A stretch of DNA of 23,662 nt from Cellvibrionales bacterium UBA5860 (GCA_002431545.1 DJFY01000128.1:41414-65075); one strand, 5' to 3'; shown: positions 14,009-22,818, numbered from the stretch's first letter. A program made the numbers and translations. The notes: a model not told the origin generated them from the letters alone.

Positions 14009-15379
14009 ATGGCCGACACACAACAAAGCAAAAAACTTCATATTGTCACCCACGGGTGCCAGATGAATGAATACGACTCGGCCCGCATGACTGAATTACT
14101 GGGCGAGCACTTCCAGACCGTGGTGACAGATGAACCCGGCGAAGCGGATATTTTGCTGATTAACACCTGTTCGATTCGCGAGAAGGCCCAGGAGAAAGTA
14201 TTTCATCAACTGGGCCGCTGGAAAGCTTACAAGGAAAAAAACCCCGATCTGATTATCGGCGTGGGCGGTTGCGTGGCGAGCCAGGAAGGTGGCGATATCG
14301 CCCGGCGAGCGCCTTTTGTCGATGTTGTCTTTGGCCCACAGACGCTGCACCGATTGCCGGAACTGATCGCGCAACGCCGAACCAGTAAGACCGCAGTGGT
14401 GGACGTGAGCTTTCCAGAAATTGAAAAATTCGATCGATTGCCACAACCGGAAGCTGACGGTGCGACTGCCTACGTTTCCATCATAGAAGGTTGCTCTAAA
14501 TACTGCACTTTTTGCGTTGTGCCCTATACCCGTGGCGAAGAGGTCAGTCGACCGGCTGCCGACGTCATTGCCGAGGTCGCTCACCTGGCCAGCCAGGGCG
14601 TACGGGAAGTAAACCTGCTTGGACAAAACGTCAATGCCTACCGCGGCGCCATGCCGGGAAGCACGCACTGTGATCTGGCGGAACTGATCGCTTACGTGGC
14701 GAATATCGAGGGCATCGATCGAATTCGCTTTACCACCTCCCACCCGATCGAGTTCTCCGACTCGCTGATCGCCGCCTATGGCGAGATCCCGGAACTGGTC
14801 AGCCACTTACACCTCCCCGTCCAAAGCGGATCGGATCGCATACTCGCGGCCATGAAGCGGGGTCACACCGCTCTCGAGTACAAATCGATCATTCGTCGCC
14901 TGAAAAAACTGCGGCCCGAAATTAGTATTTCCTCGGATTTTATCGTCGGTTTTCCCGGCGAGACCGACAGCGATTTTGCTGCCACCATGCAGCTTATCGA
15001 AAGCGTAGGCTTTGACACCTCTTATAGTTTTATCTACAGCCCGCGCCCCGGCACACCGGCGGCAGACCTGGTTGACTCAACAGCCCCCGAAATTCACAAG
15101 CAGCGGCTGCACACTCTGCAAACACGTATCGCGCAACAGGCCCATGCCATTAGCCGGGGCATGGTGGGCAAACTCGAGAAGGTTCTGGTCACCGGCATCT
15201 CCAGGAAAGATCCGGGGCAACTGCAGGGCCGCACAGAGAACAACCGCGTGGTGAATTTCGACAGTACCGATCACCGTTTGATCGGCGATTTCGCAACGGT
15301 AAGCATCACCGAGGCCCTACCCCACTCATTGCGTGGCAGGCTGGCAGAGGTGCCTTCAAATCATTTGCTAATGAGCTGA
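14009..15379 (+). CDS. miaB: tRNA-2-methylthio-N6-isopentenyladenosine synthase MiaB
   Basis: 456 codons, typical for MiaB. The N-terminal UPF0004 domain shows its three iron-sulfur cysteines: C17 in THGCQMNEYDS, C54 in INTCSIREKA and C88 in GVGGCVASQ. The radical-SAM cluster motif CxxxCxxC is C162, C166, C169 in EGCSKYCTFCVVPYTRG. The C-terminal ~65 residues (GKLEKVLVTGISRKDPGQLQ onward) fit a TRAM RNA-binding domain. The enzyme adds the methylthio group at position 2 of i6A37 in tRNAs reading UNN codons. It heads the miaB-ybeZ-ybeY-corC-lnt series, though 125 nt separate it from ybeZ. Confidence 0.98.
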   Translation: MADTQQSKKLHIVTHGCQMNEYDSARMTELLGEHFQTVVTDEPGEADILLINTCSIREKAQEKVFHQLGRWKAYKEKNPDLIIGVGGCVASQEGGDIARRAPFVDVVFGPQTLHRLPELIAQRRTSKTAVVDVSFPEIEKFDRLPQPEADGATAYVSIIEGCSKYCTFCVVPYTRGEEVSRPAADVIAEVAHLASQGVREVNLLGQNVNAYRGAMPGSTHCDLAELIAYVANIEGIDRIRFTTSHPIEFSDSLIAAYGEIPELVSHLHLPVQSGSDRILAAMKRGHTALEYKSIIRRLKKLRPEISISSDFIVGFPGETDSDFAATMQLIESVGFDTSYSFIYSPRPGTPAADLVDSTAPEIHKQRLHTLQTRIAQQAHAISRGMVGKLEKVLVTGISRKDPGQLQGRTENNRVVNFDSTDHRLIGDFATVSITEALPHSLRGRLAEVPSNHLLMS

Positions 15380-15504
15380 CCGGAAGCGCAGTTCAAACCG
15401 CTCGACACTCCCTTTCACAGGCCGACAAAGGCGGTATTTCCATTCTTGGCCAAAGCAGCTATGCTTAAGCCCATGTCAGTAAAAAAGAGCGCCAACACAG
15501 CCAG

Positions 15505-16515
15505 TTGAACATTTCGTCTGCAGCACACACGGTCACGCTCGAACCGTGTGATACACAAAGGCTCGCGCAGCTTTGCGGTCAATTCGACGAGCATCTCCAC
15601 CAGATCGAGCAACGGCTCAATATCCAGATTCGAAATCGCGGCAACGTTTTTGCGTTGTACGGCGATCCGGCATGCGCGCGGATCACCGCCAATCTGTTGC
15701 GCGACCTCTACGAAGAGACCCGAACCAGCCACCTCAATCCCGGGCGCGTGCATTTGTCCTTGCAGCAGGCAGACAGGGAACTTTCCATGGATATATCCGC
15801 TTCCGAAAACCCCGGCGCCGACACTGGCGGCGTGGTCAGCAATCTACCGGTGATCCGCACCAAAAAAGGCAATATCAAACCCCGCGGACGCAACCAGCAG
15901 CATTACGTACAGGCGATCCAGACCCACGATATCAATTTCGGGCTCGGCCCGGCAGGCACGGGAAAAACCTATCTTGCGGTTGCCTGCGCAGTGGAATGCT
16001 TTATGCGGCACGACGTCGAGCGTATCCTGTTAGTCCGCCCGGCAGTCGAAGCCGGAGAAAAACTCGGCTTTCTTCCGGGCGACCTGTCACAAAAAGTCGA
16101 TCCCTACTTGCGTCCCCTCTACGATGCTTTGTACGAAATGATGGGTGTTGAAACCGTTGGCAAGCTGATCGAACGCAACGTCATCGAAGTCGCGCCACTA
16201 GCCTACATGCGCGGACGCACGCTCAACAACGCGTTTATCATTCTGGACGAAAGCCAGAACACTACCCGTGAGCAAATGAAAATGTTCCTGACGCGTATCG
16301 GTTTCGGCTCCACTGCTGTTATCACCGGCGACCTGACGCAAATCGACCTGCCGAAGGGTTCCCGTTCCGGTTTGTTACACGGCTGCGAAGTACTCGACGG
16401 GGTCGAGGGCATTTCCTTCACCCGGTTTGAATCGAAAGACGTCGTGCGCCATCCACTGGTACAAAAGATCGTCGACGCCTACGAGCGGCACGAAGCCACT
16501 GCAGACAGCGAATAA
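15505..16515 (+). CDS. ybeZ: PhoH-like ATPase YbeZ (TTG start)
   Basis: 336 codons. The N-terminus MNISSAAHTVTLEPCDTQRL agrees with the start of E. coli YbeZ as I recall it (MNI...ITLEP.D..RL), so the TTG at 15505 is preferred. Walker A is GPAGTGKT at 148-155 and Walker B is FIILDES at about 244-250, followed by QNTT. It is a soluble P-loop NTPase of the PhoH family. In E. coli YbeZ partners YbeY in rRNA processing and ribosome quality control; despite the family name it is not evidence for phosphate control here. No ribosome site precedes the TTG; a short reading frame (15461-15508) ends on it in a TTGA overlap. ybeY follows after 9 nt. Confidence 0.95.
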   Translation: MNISSAAHTVTLEPCDTQRLAQLCGQFDEHLHQIEQRLNIQIRNRGNVFALYGDPACARITANLLRDLYEETRTSHLNPGRVHLSLQQADRELSMDISASENPGADTGGVVSNLPVIRTKKGNIKPRGRNQQHYVQAIQTHDINFGLGPAGTGKTYLAVACAVECFMRHDVERILLVRPAVEAGEKLGFLPGDLSQKVDPYLRPLYDALYEMMGVETVGKLIERNVIEVAPLAYMRGRTLNNAFIILDESQNTTREQMKMFLTRIGFGSTAVITGDLTQIDLPKGSRSGLLHGCEVLDGVEGISFTRFESKDVVRHPLVQKIVDAYERHEATADSE

Positions 16516-16524
16516 ACCAGTTCA

Positions 16525-17001
16525 ATGCCAGCGATTGTTACCGTGGAAAACCACAGCACTGAAAGTGCGCCCAGCGAAGACGATATACGGCGCTGGATAA
16601 GCGCCGCGCTGACGAATCACCGCCCCGAATCTACCATCGACGTGCGCCTGGTGGATGCGGCAGAGAGCGCTGAATTAAACCGTCACTACCGCGGCAAAAA
16701 CGGACCCACCAATGTCCTGGCGTTTGCCGCCGAACTGCCCGCCTGGCTCGAATCTCCGCTGCTCGGGGACATCGTTGTCTGCAGCCCTCTGGTGATCGCG
16801 GAAGCGCGGCAACAGGGCAAGCACGTGCAAGCCCATTGGGCGCACCTACTGGTACACGGCACGCTGCATCTCCTAGGCTACGACCATAAAACCGATAAAG
16901 GCGCCAGCCAAATGGAGTCACTTGAAACCCGCGTGTTAACCGCACTGAATTTTCCTCCCCCCTACGCGGAAGACGACAGAGACCAGAGCCAACCATCGTG
17001 A
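16525..17001 (+). CDS. ybeY: Endoribonuclease/rRNA maturation factor YbeY
   Basis: 158 codons. The defining zinc motif HGxxHLxGYDH is intact as HGTLHLLGYDH, with H111, H115 and H121 as metal ligands. Upstream, NRHYRGKNGPTNVLAFAAEL and LLGDIVVCSPLVIAEARQQG are also typical. YbeY is a single-strand-specific endoribonuclease needed for 16S rRNA 3' maturation and 70S quality control. It follows ybeZ by 9 nt and its TGA overlaps the corC GTG (GTGA, 16998-17001), so the three are probably translated as a coupled set. Confidence 0.97.
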   Translation: MPAIVTVENHSTESAPSEDDIRRWISAALTNHRPESTIDVRLVDAAESAELNRHYRGKNGPTNVLAFAAELPAWLESPLLGDIVVCSPLVIAEARQQGKHVQAHWAHLLVHGTLHLLGYDHKTDKGASQMESLETRVLTALNFPPPYAEDDRDQSQPS

Positions 17002-17843
17002 ATACCACTCAGGATTCGAAACAGGCGCCCGGCCTGCTGGCGCGCATCGGTAGTTTTTTTTCGTCAAAGCCAACCAACCGGGATGATGTGGTTTCGATGC
17101 TGCGCGATGCCCACGGCGAGGATATTCTCGACGGCGAAGCACTCGAAATCATGGAAGGCGCGCTCTCCGTAGCCGACAAACAGGTGCGGGAAATCATGAT
17201 TCCGCGTTCGCAGATGAAGGTCATTCCCATCGATGCCGATCTGGCATCCGTCCTGGGTTCGGTCGTCGAGTCTAAACACTCGCGCTATCCGGTTGTCGGC
17301 GAGTCTGCCAACGATATCAAGGGTATTCTTCTGGCCAAAGACTTGCTGCCCCTGGCCCTCAACGGCCATGAGGACTTCGCTCTGGAAAATATCATTCGAC
17401 CGGCAACGATTATTCCGGAAAGCAAGCGCCTGAACGTGCTGTTGAAAGAATTTCGCGAACAGCGCTACCACATGGCGGTCGTGATGGACGAGTACGCCAA
17501 CGTCGCTGGACTGGTCACTATCGAAGATATTCTCGAGGAGATCGTTGGCGAGATTGAGGATGAAACCGACGAGCAGGAGCGAGCGCACATCACACCGCGT
17601 GAAAACGGTAGTTATCTGCTCACCGCCCTGACACCGATCGAGGATTTCAACGAATTCTTCGGCACTGGCCTCAGCGAAGACGAATTCGACACCATCGGTG
17701 GCATTGTCACACAAACCTTTGGCCACCTGCCCAAGCCGGGCGAAATTACGCACATAGACAATCACCAGTTCAAAATCATCGAAGCCGACGCGCGACAGAT
17801 TCATCTGCTGGAACTGGAACTGATCGCGCAGGACGCCGATTAG
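16998..17843 (+). CDS. corC: CorC/YbeX family CBS-domain protein (GTG start)
   Basis: 281 codons from GTG at 16998, overlapping the ybeY stop. There is no membrane domain, matching the short soluble CorC/YbeX rather than the long HlyC/CorC membrane proteins. A tandem CBS pair spans about 65-195 (VREIMIPRSQMKVIPID; later HMAVVMDEYANVAGLVTIED and ILEEIVGEIEDETDE). The CorC_HlyC transporter-associated domain covers about 205-280. CorC has been linked to magnesium and cobalt efflux, and YbeX more recently to ribosome metabolism, consistent with co-transcription with ybeZ and ybeY. The lnt ATG follows 10 nt after the stop. Confidence 0.95.
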   Translation: MNTTQDSKQAPGLLARIGSFFSSKPTNRDDVVSMLRDAHGEDILDGEALEIMEGALSVADKQVREIMIPRSQMKVIPIDADLASVLGSVVESKHSRYPVVGESANDIKGILLAKDLLPLALNGHEDFALENIIRPATIIPESKRLNVLLKEFREQRYHMAVVMDEYANVAGLVTIEDILEEIVGEIEDETDEQERAHITPRENGSYLLTALTPIEDFNEFFGTGLSEDEFDTIGGIVTQTFGHLPKPGEITHIDNHQFKIIEADARQIHLLELELIAQDAD

Positions 17844-17853
17844 CACCGGAACT

Positions 17854-19362
17854 ATGCGCGCGGCGCTGTTGGCGATTAGCGGCGCCTGCCTGCCACTGGC
17901 GCTGGCGCCGATCGGCTGGTGGCCTATTGCGCTCCTGTCGGTAGCTGTACTCAAGGGCCTGGTCGATCAGCGCCCCGAAGGCGGCCATCGCGCCTCCTGC
18001 GCCGAGGTTTACGGCAAATTCTTGTTCTTCGGTCTCGGTCTCTACGCCAGCGGCGCAAGCTGGATATTCATCAGCATTCATCAGTACGGCCAGGCTTCGG
18101 CGGTACTCAGCGCATTGTTGACCGTGCTGTTCGTAATTGCGCTGGCGGCAATTTTCGCGCTCCCCATGATGCTGTACGGCGCCGTGCAGCCCAAAGGGCG
18201 ATGGCCCCAGTTACTGTTATTTTCCGCGGCCTGGGTACTGGGCGAATGGTTTCGCGGCTGGTTTCTTACGGGCTTTCCCTGGCTGTACCTGGGGTATGGC
18301 TTTATCGACAGCTGGCTCGCGGGTTGGGCCCCCGTTGGCGGCGCGCTGGCGGTGAGCGGTATGGTGGCACTTACCGCCTGCGTTATCGGCCTGCTGCCGA
18401 CAGCGAAACGCTATCCGCGACAAATGGCCGCCTCCGCCGGGATCGTAGCCGTACTCTGGGTACTCGGGGGCGTTTTGCATACCGCGGTGTGGACGCAACG
18501 CGCTAACATCGAGCCATTGCGTACCGCGCTGATTCAACCGGATCTGCCTATCCTGGAAAAATGGCAGCCTGACTTTCTGCCGGCAACGCTGGCCGAAATG
18601 CGAGCCATTGCAGTGGCAAACCGTACACAGGATCTGCTGGTGTGGCCGGAATCGGCGATTCCGGCCCTGGCACATCAAGTCGAGCCTTTCCTGACGGAGC
18701 TAGGACATTTCGCCAACACAGCGGGCAGCGCCGTAATCCTGGGCCTGCCACGTCGGTCACTCGAAGGAAAATACTTCAATACCGTCATCGGCCTGGGCCG
18801 CGCGACGGGCAGCTACGAAAAGCGCCGGCTAGTGCCCTTTGGCGAATACGTACCGCTGGAATCCTGGTTGCGCGGCGCCATCGCATTTTTTGATCTACCA
18901 ATGTCGGCGTTCAGCAGCGGGGCCCCAAATCAGAGAGGTATAAGCCTTAACGGTAACGGGATCGCCAGCGCTATTTGTTATGAAATCGCCTATGGTGCGC
19001 AGGTTGCAATCGATGCGCGGGATGCGGCCTTCTTGCTGACTGTCAGCATCGACACCTGGTTTGGCGATTCCCTTGGTCCGCATCAGCACCTGCAGATCGC
19101 CCGCATGCGGGCGCTGGAAAACGGCAAACCACTGGCCCGCGGCACTAATGACGGTATCACGGCTTTTATCGATCATCGCGGCCGTATTGTCGATCAGCTA
19201 CCGCGCTTCAAAGCCGACATACTCTACGGCGAAATTGCGCCACGTACCGGAACCACACCCTACGGTTACTGGCGCGACTGGCCGGTCCTTATAATCGCAA
19301 CTATCGCGATATTCCTGGGGCTGACGCTGCACCGGCGAACCCAGCCAGCCGCACTTGAATGA
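17854..19362 (+). CDS. lnt: Apolipoprotein N-acyltransferase Lnt
   Basis: 502 codons, standard for Lnt. The first ~210 residues contain several hydrophobic membrane segments, followed by a periplasmic carbon-nitrogen hydrolase domain and a last membrane helix at about 475-492. The catalytic triad is visible: E266 in LLVWPESAIPAL, K323 in YEKRRLVPFGEYVP and C375 in SAICYEI. Lnt transfers an acyl chain from phospholipid to the N-terminal cysteine of apolipoproteins, completing triacylated lipoproteins; FlgH in this window is one likely substrate. It is the last gene of the miaB-side cluster. Confidence 0.97.
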   Translation: MRAALLAISGACLPLALAPIGWWPIALLSVAVLKGLVDQRPEGGHRASCAEVYGKFLFFGLGLYASGASWIFISIHQYGQASAVLSALLTVLFVIALAAIFALPMMLYGAVQPKGRWPQLLLFSAAWVLGEWFRGWFLTGFPWLYLGYGFIDSWLAGWAPVGGALAVSGMVALTACVIGLLPTAKRYPRQMAASAGIVAVLWVLGGVLHTAVWTQRANIEPLRTALIQPDLPILEKWQPDFLPATLAEMRAIAVANRTQDLLVWPESAIPALAHQVEPFLTELGHFANTAGSAVILGLPRRSLEGKYFNTVIGLGRATGSYEKRRLVPFGEYVPLESWLRGAIAFFDLPMSAFSSGAPNQRGISLNGNGIASAICYEIAYGAQVAIDARDAAFLLTVSIDTWFGDSLGPHQHLQIARMRALENGKPLARGTNDGITAFIDHRGRIVDQLPRFKADILYGEIAPRTGTTPYGYWRDWPVLIIATIAIFLGLTLHRRTQPAALE

Positions 19363-19379
19363 CCGGCTGCGGCGAAAAC

Positions 19380-19400
19380 CTGCATAGTAACCTGATGCAG
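19380..19400. repeat. Short inverted repeat after lnt
   Basis: CTGCAT (19380-19385) and ATGCAG (19395-19400) are perfect 6-bp arms around a 9-nt loop, 17 bp after the lnt stop. No T-run follows, so it is at best a weak transcript-end structure. Confidence 0.2.
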
Positions 19401-19518
19401 TCTGAAGAAATGGCGGCAATACATCTCGCCAGCATTAGGCACATAACGCAACAAATTGTTCACACAACGCGATCATTAAATTATTGTATTCGAGTGACTG
19501 TCTGCCTCAGCATAGGGG

Positions 19519-19547
19519 CTGTCACACAACTGACATAGATATGACAT
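19519..19547 (+). promoter_or_regulatory. Pho box (PhoB operator) of phoB-phoR, three 7-mer repeats
   Basis: Three direct 7-mers, CTGTCAC (19519-19525), CTGACAT (19530-19536) and ATGACAT (19541-19547), are separated by 4-bp A+T-rich spacers, giving the 11-bp period of Pho boxes (consensus CTGTCAT). A possible -10 box TTCAAT lies at 19547-19552, 10 bp beyond the second repeat, the spacing used at E. coli Pho promoters. The site is about 45-75 bp before the phoB ATG and implies autoregulation under phosphate limitation. Confidence 0.85.
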
Positions 19548-19592
19548 TCAATGGCAACCGCGTCAGGTTCAGAGTAGCACTGCTATAGCCCA

Positions 19593-20291
19593 ATGGAAGC
19601 CACAGTACTGATCGTCGACGACGAACCCGCCATCAGGGATATGGTCTGTATTGCCCTGGAAAGCGCGGGGTTTAACAGCATGCAGGCGGAAAATGCCGCG
19701 GATGCACACACGCTAATCATCGACGAAGATCCCGATGTGGTACTGCTCGACTGGATGATGCCTGGCACCAGCGGTCTGGAGCTGCTGCGCCGCCTGCGCC
19801 GTGACGAAATTACCGCCCAGATTCCAGTCATCATGCTGACGGCAAAAGCGGAAGAGGATAATCTGGTTCAGGGCCTGGATTCCGGTGCCGCCGACTACAT
19901 CACCAAGCCATTTTCGCCACGGGAACTGATTGCCAGAATACGCGCCCTGATTCGCCGAACCCAACCCACCACCGGCACAGAGCCCATCAAGGTCGACCAG
20001 TTGGTTTACGACCCGGTCAGCCATCACGTCAGTATCGGAGAGAAAGCCATCTCCATGGGCCCAACAGAGTTTCGCCTGTTAGGCTTTTTTCTTACCCACC
20101 AGGACCGGGTCTATTCCCGGGATCAAATCCTCGACCACGTTTGGGGAGGAAACGTGTACATTGACGAGCGTACTGTCGACGTGCACATTCGCCGCCTGCG
20201 CAAAGCGCTGGCTGTTGCAGACCACGATCGCTTTATTCAGACTGTACGAGGCGCCGGCTACCGGTTTTCGCAAAAACTCGTCGGGGAATAA
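19593..20291 (+). CDS. phoB: Phosphate regulon response regulator PhoB
   Basis: 232 codons, close to the normal PhoB length. The receiver domain (about 1-120) has the acidic pair D9-D10 in LIVDDEPAIRDM, the phosphoacceptor D53 in VVLLDWMMPGTSGLELL, T83 in IMLTAKAEEDN and K105 in YITKPFSPRELIAR. The C-terminal winged-helix domain (about 130-228) has the OmpR/PhoB pattern PTEFRLLGFFLTHQDRVYSR, then VDVHIRRLRKAL and VRGAGYRFS. It activates Pho-regulon genes by binding Pho boxes, one of which lies directly upstream. No clear ribosome site precedes the ATG. phoR follows after 2 nt. Confidence 0.97.
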   Translation: MEATVLIVDDEPAIRDMVCIALESAGFNSMQAENAADAHTLIIDEDPDVVLLDWMMPGTSGLELLRRLRRDEITAQIPVIMLTAKAEEDNLVQGLDSGAADYITKPFSPRELIARIRALIRRTQPTTGTEPIKVDQLVYDPVSHHVSIGEKAISMGPTEFRLLGFFLTHQDRVYSRDQILDHVWGGNVYIDERTVDVHIRRLRKALAVADHDRFIQTVRGAGYRFSQKLVGE

Positions 20292-20293
20292 AC

Positions 20294-21568
20294 TTGCAAC
20301 ATTCGCTCCGCGTAGAGCTAACGCGCATTGCGTTGCTCGGCATCGCTCTGCTTGTTATAGGCTATTTCAACGGTCAGACCGCGTTGACTCTCCTTGTCGG
20401 TGGCTCACTTTATATGGTCTGGACGCTACTCAAGATCAGGCGTCTCTATCGCTGGCTGGAAGACGGCGCCAAGGGTCTACCACCTGAAGCCAGCGGTGTC
20501 TGGGGGGGCATATCCGATCAGCTGTACCGGCTGCAAAAACGCAATACCCGGGCCAAAACCAATTTCCGCGCGCTGGTAAAAAGAACACGACGCATCACCA
20601 GCGCGCTGGACGAAGGCCTGGTCATCCTCGACGCGGAAAACTGCCTGGACTGGTGGAACCCGGCGGCTGCGGAACTCTTGGGCCTGCGCGAAGACGCCCT
20701 GAACGAACCGATAACCAATATGATTCGCTCCCCCTTGTTTGTCAGCTACATTCACCAGGCTGAATTCAAGACACCGGTAGAGCTGACACTACCCGGACGC
20801 AGCCAGCGGGTACTGCAGTTTTCGGCAAAAAAATTCTCGCCGACAGAAACCGCGCTGATTGTCCGCGACGTCACGCGCATTCGCAATCTCGAACAGATGC
20901 GCAAGGATTTTGTCGCCAATATTTCTCACGAGTTGCGAACGCCGCTGACCGTACTCACCGGTTACGTCGAAACCCTGCGCGGCGACGGCCAAACCCCCGT
21001 TCCGAAAACCTGGACCAACGCCCTGTCGCAAATGGAAGACCAGGTTGCGCGCATGAATTTGCTCACCGAAGATCTGATGATGTTATCCCGGCTGGAGTCG
21101 ACAAATCCCTCGCCCCATTCCAATATCGACCTCGTAGCATTGATCACCCCCATCGTCGAGAGCGCCCGTGCCCTCGGTCAGGACAAACATCGAATCACGG
21201 TGAAAACGATGGCCTGTGTGACACTCAAGGGAGACCCGAAAGAACTGCATAGCGCTTTTTCCAACCTGATTTACAATGCCGTAAAACACAACCCCGAAGG
21301 TTGCGACATTAGCGTCGAAATTGACCAAAACGAGACCGGACCCGTCGTTACCGTGCGCGACAATGGGATTGGCATCGACAGCAAACACTTGCCCCGTTTG
21401 ACCGAGCGCTTTTACCGACCGGACAGCGGGCGCTCGACAGAAATGGGCGGTACGGGGCTTGGCCTGGCGATTGTCAAGCATGTACTCGGCCGCCACCATG
21501 CTAGCTTGACCATAGACAGCGAGCTGGGCAAAGGCGCAAGTTTTAGCTGCCGATTCGAAGCCATTTAG
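20294..21568 (+). CDS. phoR: Phosphate regulon sensor histidine kinase PhoR (TTG start)
   Basis: 424 codons from TTG at 20294, with GGGGA 7 nt upstream; the phoB stop is 2 nt before. Two hydrophobic segments at about 11-48 anchor it with almost no periplasmic loop, as in PhoR. A cytoplasmic PAS domain covers about 95-190 (ALDEGLVILDAENCLDWWNP). The HisKA motif DFVANISHELRTPLTVLTGY has phosphoacceptor H212. The ATPase domain has the N box with N328 (NLIYNAVKHNPEG), G1 DNGIGI at 356-361 and G2 GGTGLGLAIVKH from 385. It phosphorylates PhoB when phosphate is scarce. The PstSCAB-PhoU partners are not in the window. A run of seven G occurs at 20502-20508. Confidence 0.96.
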   Translation: MQHSLRVELTRIALLGIALLVIGYFNGQTALTLLVGGSLYMVWTLLKIRRLYRWLEDGAKGLPPEASGVWGGISDQLYRLQKRNTRAKTNFRALVKRTRRITSALDEGLVILDAENCLDWWNPAAAELLGLREDALNEPITNMIRSPLFVSYIHQAEFKTPVELTLPGRSQRVLQFSAKKFSPTETALIVRDVTRIRNLEQMRKDFVANISHELRTPLTVLTGYVETLRGDGQTPVPKTWTNALSQMEDQVARMNLLTEDLMMLSRLESTNPSPHSNIDLVALITPIVESARALGQDKHRITVKTMACVTLKGDPKELHSAFSNLIYNAVKHNPEGCDISVEIDQNETGPVVTVRDNGIGIDSKHLPRLTERFYRPDSGRSTEMGGTGLGLAIVKHVLGRHHASLTIDSELGKGASFSCRFEAI

Positions 21569-21588
21569 CGCAACGTCGGGGCCAAACG

Positions 21589-22695
21589 GTGGCGAATTAC
21601 CCCTTTCTCGAAACCCAATTTCTGGACATTCTTGCCGCTAGCCAAAGCGTAGGGCCCGATACCGGCTGGCATGCCCGGCACATCGCCATCGGAGACGCGG
21701 ACCGACCCACTGCCTTCATGCCCACCTATCTAAAAGATCACTCCTGGGGCGAATACGTCTTCGACTGGGCCTGGGCCGATGCCTACCACCGCCACGGCCT
21801 TTCCTATTATCCGAAACTGGTCTCTGCCATACCCTTCACCCCCGTCAGCGGACCGCGCGTGCGCTACGCCACCGATGCCAATCGACAAACACTGGCGCGG
21901 GCGCTGATCGATGCGGCCATCGAACAGGTCGAGGAGTTCGGCGCCTCCGGCTGGCACCTGCTGTTTCCCGACGAGCAAACACTGACAGATTTTTCCGACG
22001 AGCGTTTGTTGCGACGCGAAGGCGTCCAGTTTCACTGGCGCAATCGAAATTACGAAAGTTTTCAGCACTTCCTCGATCAATTCGTGTCCCGCAAACGCAA
22101 GATGGTGCGGCGCGAGCGACGCCGCATTCTAGAACAGGACATTCAGATCAAACTGCTGGAAGGCTCCGAGATCGGCACCGAACTCTGGGATTTCTTTTAC
22201 CGGCTGTATCAGACCACTTACCTGAAACGCAGCGGCAATCGCGGTTACCTGACCGCAGAATTCTTTCAAATGCTGGGTTCGAGAATGCCCGATCAGGTGG
22301 TCATGGCGCTGGCATCGGAGTCGGAGCAGCCCGTGGCGTGCGCCCTCTATCTACGCGACGACGACACCCTTTTCGGCCGCTACTGGGGCTGCATCAAAGA
22401 GTACGACTGCCTGCACTTTGAACTCTGTTATTACCAGGGTATCGAATACGCCATCGAACGGGGCCTGTCCCGTTTTGACGCCGGCGCCCAGGGCGAACAC
22501 AAAATCCTGCGGGGGTTTGAACCGGTCACCACTTATTCGCTGCATTGGCTGGCCCACTTGGGATTTACCGGGGCTATCGATCAGTTTCTGACGCAGGAGC
22601 GGGCCGACAACCAGCGCTATATCGAAAGCGCACGATCGGTGCTGCCCTATAGACAGGAAATCAATGACACTGTCGATGCCACGACCTCACGGTAA
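21589..22695 (+). CDS. FemAB-like (PF04339-type) GNAT-fold protein
   Basis: 368 codons from GTG at 21589, with GGGG 7 nt upstream and 20 nt after phoR. The sequence matches the bacterial family labelled peptidogalycan biosynthesis/recognition (FemAB-like, formerly DUF482): PFLETQFLDILAASQSVGPD near the start, FVSRKRKMVRRERRRILEQD in the middle, and RFDAGAQGEHKILRGFEPVT near the end. The fold is a double GNAT acyltransferase; substrate is not known to me. Related proteins often carry a slightly longer N-terminus, and the start here is early relative to the PFL motif, so a few residues could be missing. No membrane segment is seen. Its closeness to phoR suggests co-transcription. Confidence 0.85.
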   Translation: MANYPFLETQFLDILAASQSVGPDTGWHARHIAIGDADRPTAFMPTYLKDHSWGEYVFDWAWADAYHRHGLSYYPKLVSAIPFTPVSGPRVRYATDANRQTLARALIDAAIEQVEEFGASGWHLLFPDEQTLTDFSDERLLRREGVQFHWRNRNYESFQHFLDQFVSRKRKMVRRERRRILEQDIQIKLLEGSEIGTELWDFFYRLYQTTYLKRSGNRGYLTAEFFQMLGSRMPDQVVMALASESEQPVACALYLRDDDTLFGRYWGCIKEYDCLHFELCYYQGIEYAIERGLSRFDAGAQGEHKILRGFEPVTTYSLHWLAHLGFTGAIDQFLTQERADNQRYIESARSVLPYRQEINDTVDATTSR

Positions 22696-22818
22696 CACCA
22701 GCTAAAGCTGAAGCCACCCTGCGCGCGAACGGCCGTAGCACCGCAAACCGCCTTGTCACCCGGTTTATAAATAATCGCCCTTACGCTATGCTCCACCGCC
22801 CCGCTTAAAGGATATATC

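Noticed and set aside
17064..17954. 296-codon minus-strand open frame opposite corC
   Set aside because: Fully covered by well-recognised corC and the start of lnt on the other strand; no domain features.
19498..19504. CTGTCTG as a fourth Pho-box unit
   Set aside because: It lies 21 bp before the first clear unit, out of the 11-bp phase, and matches the consensus poorly at its end.
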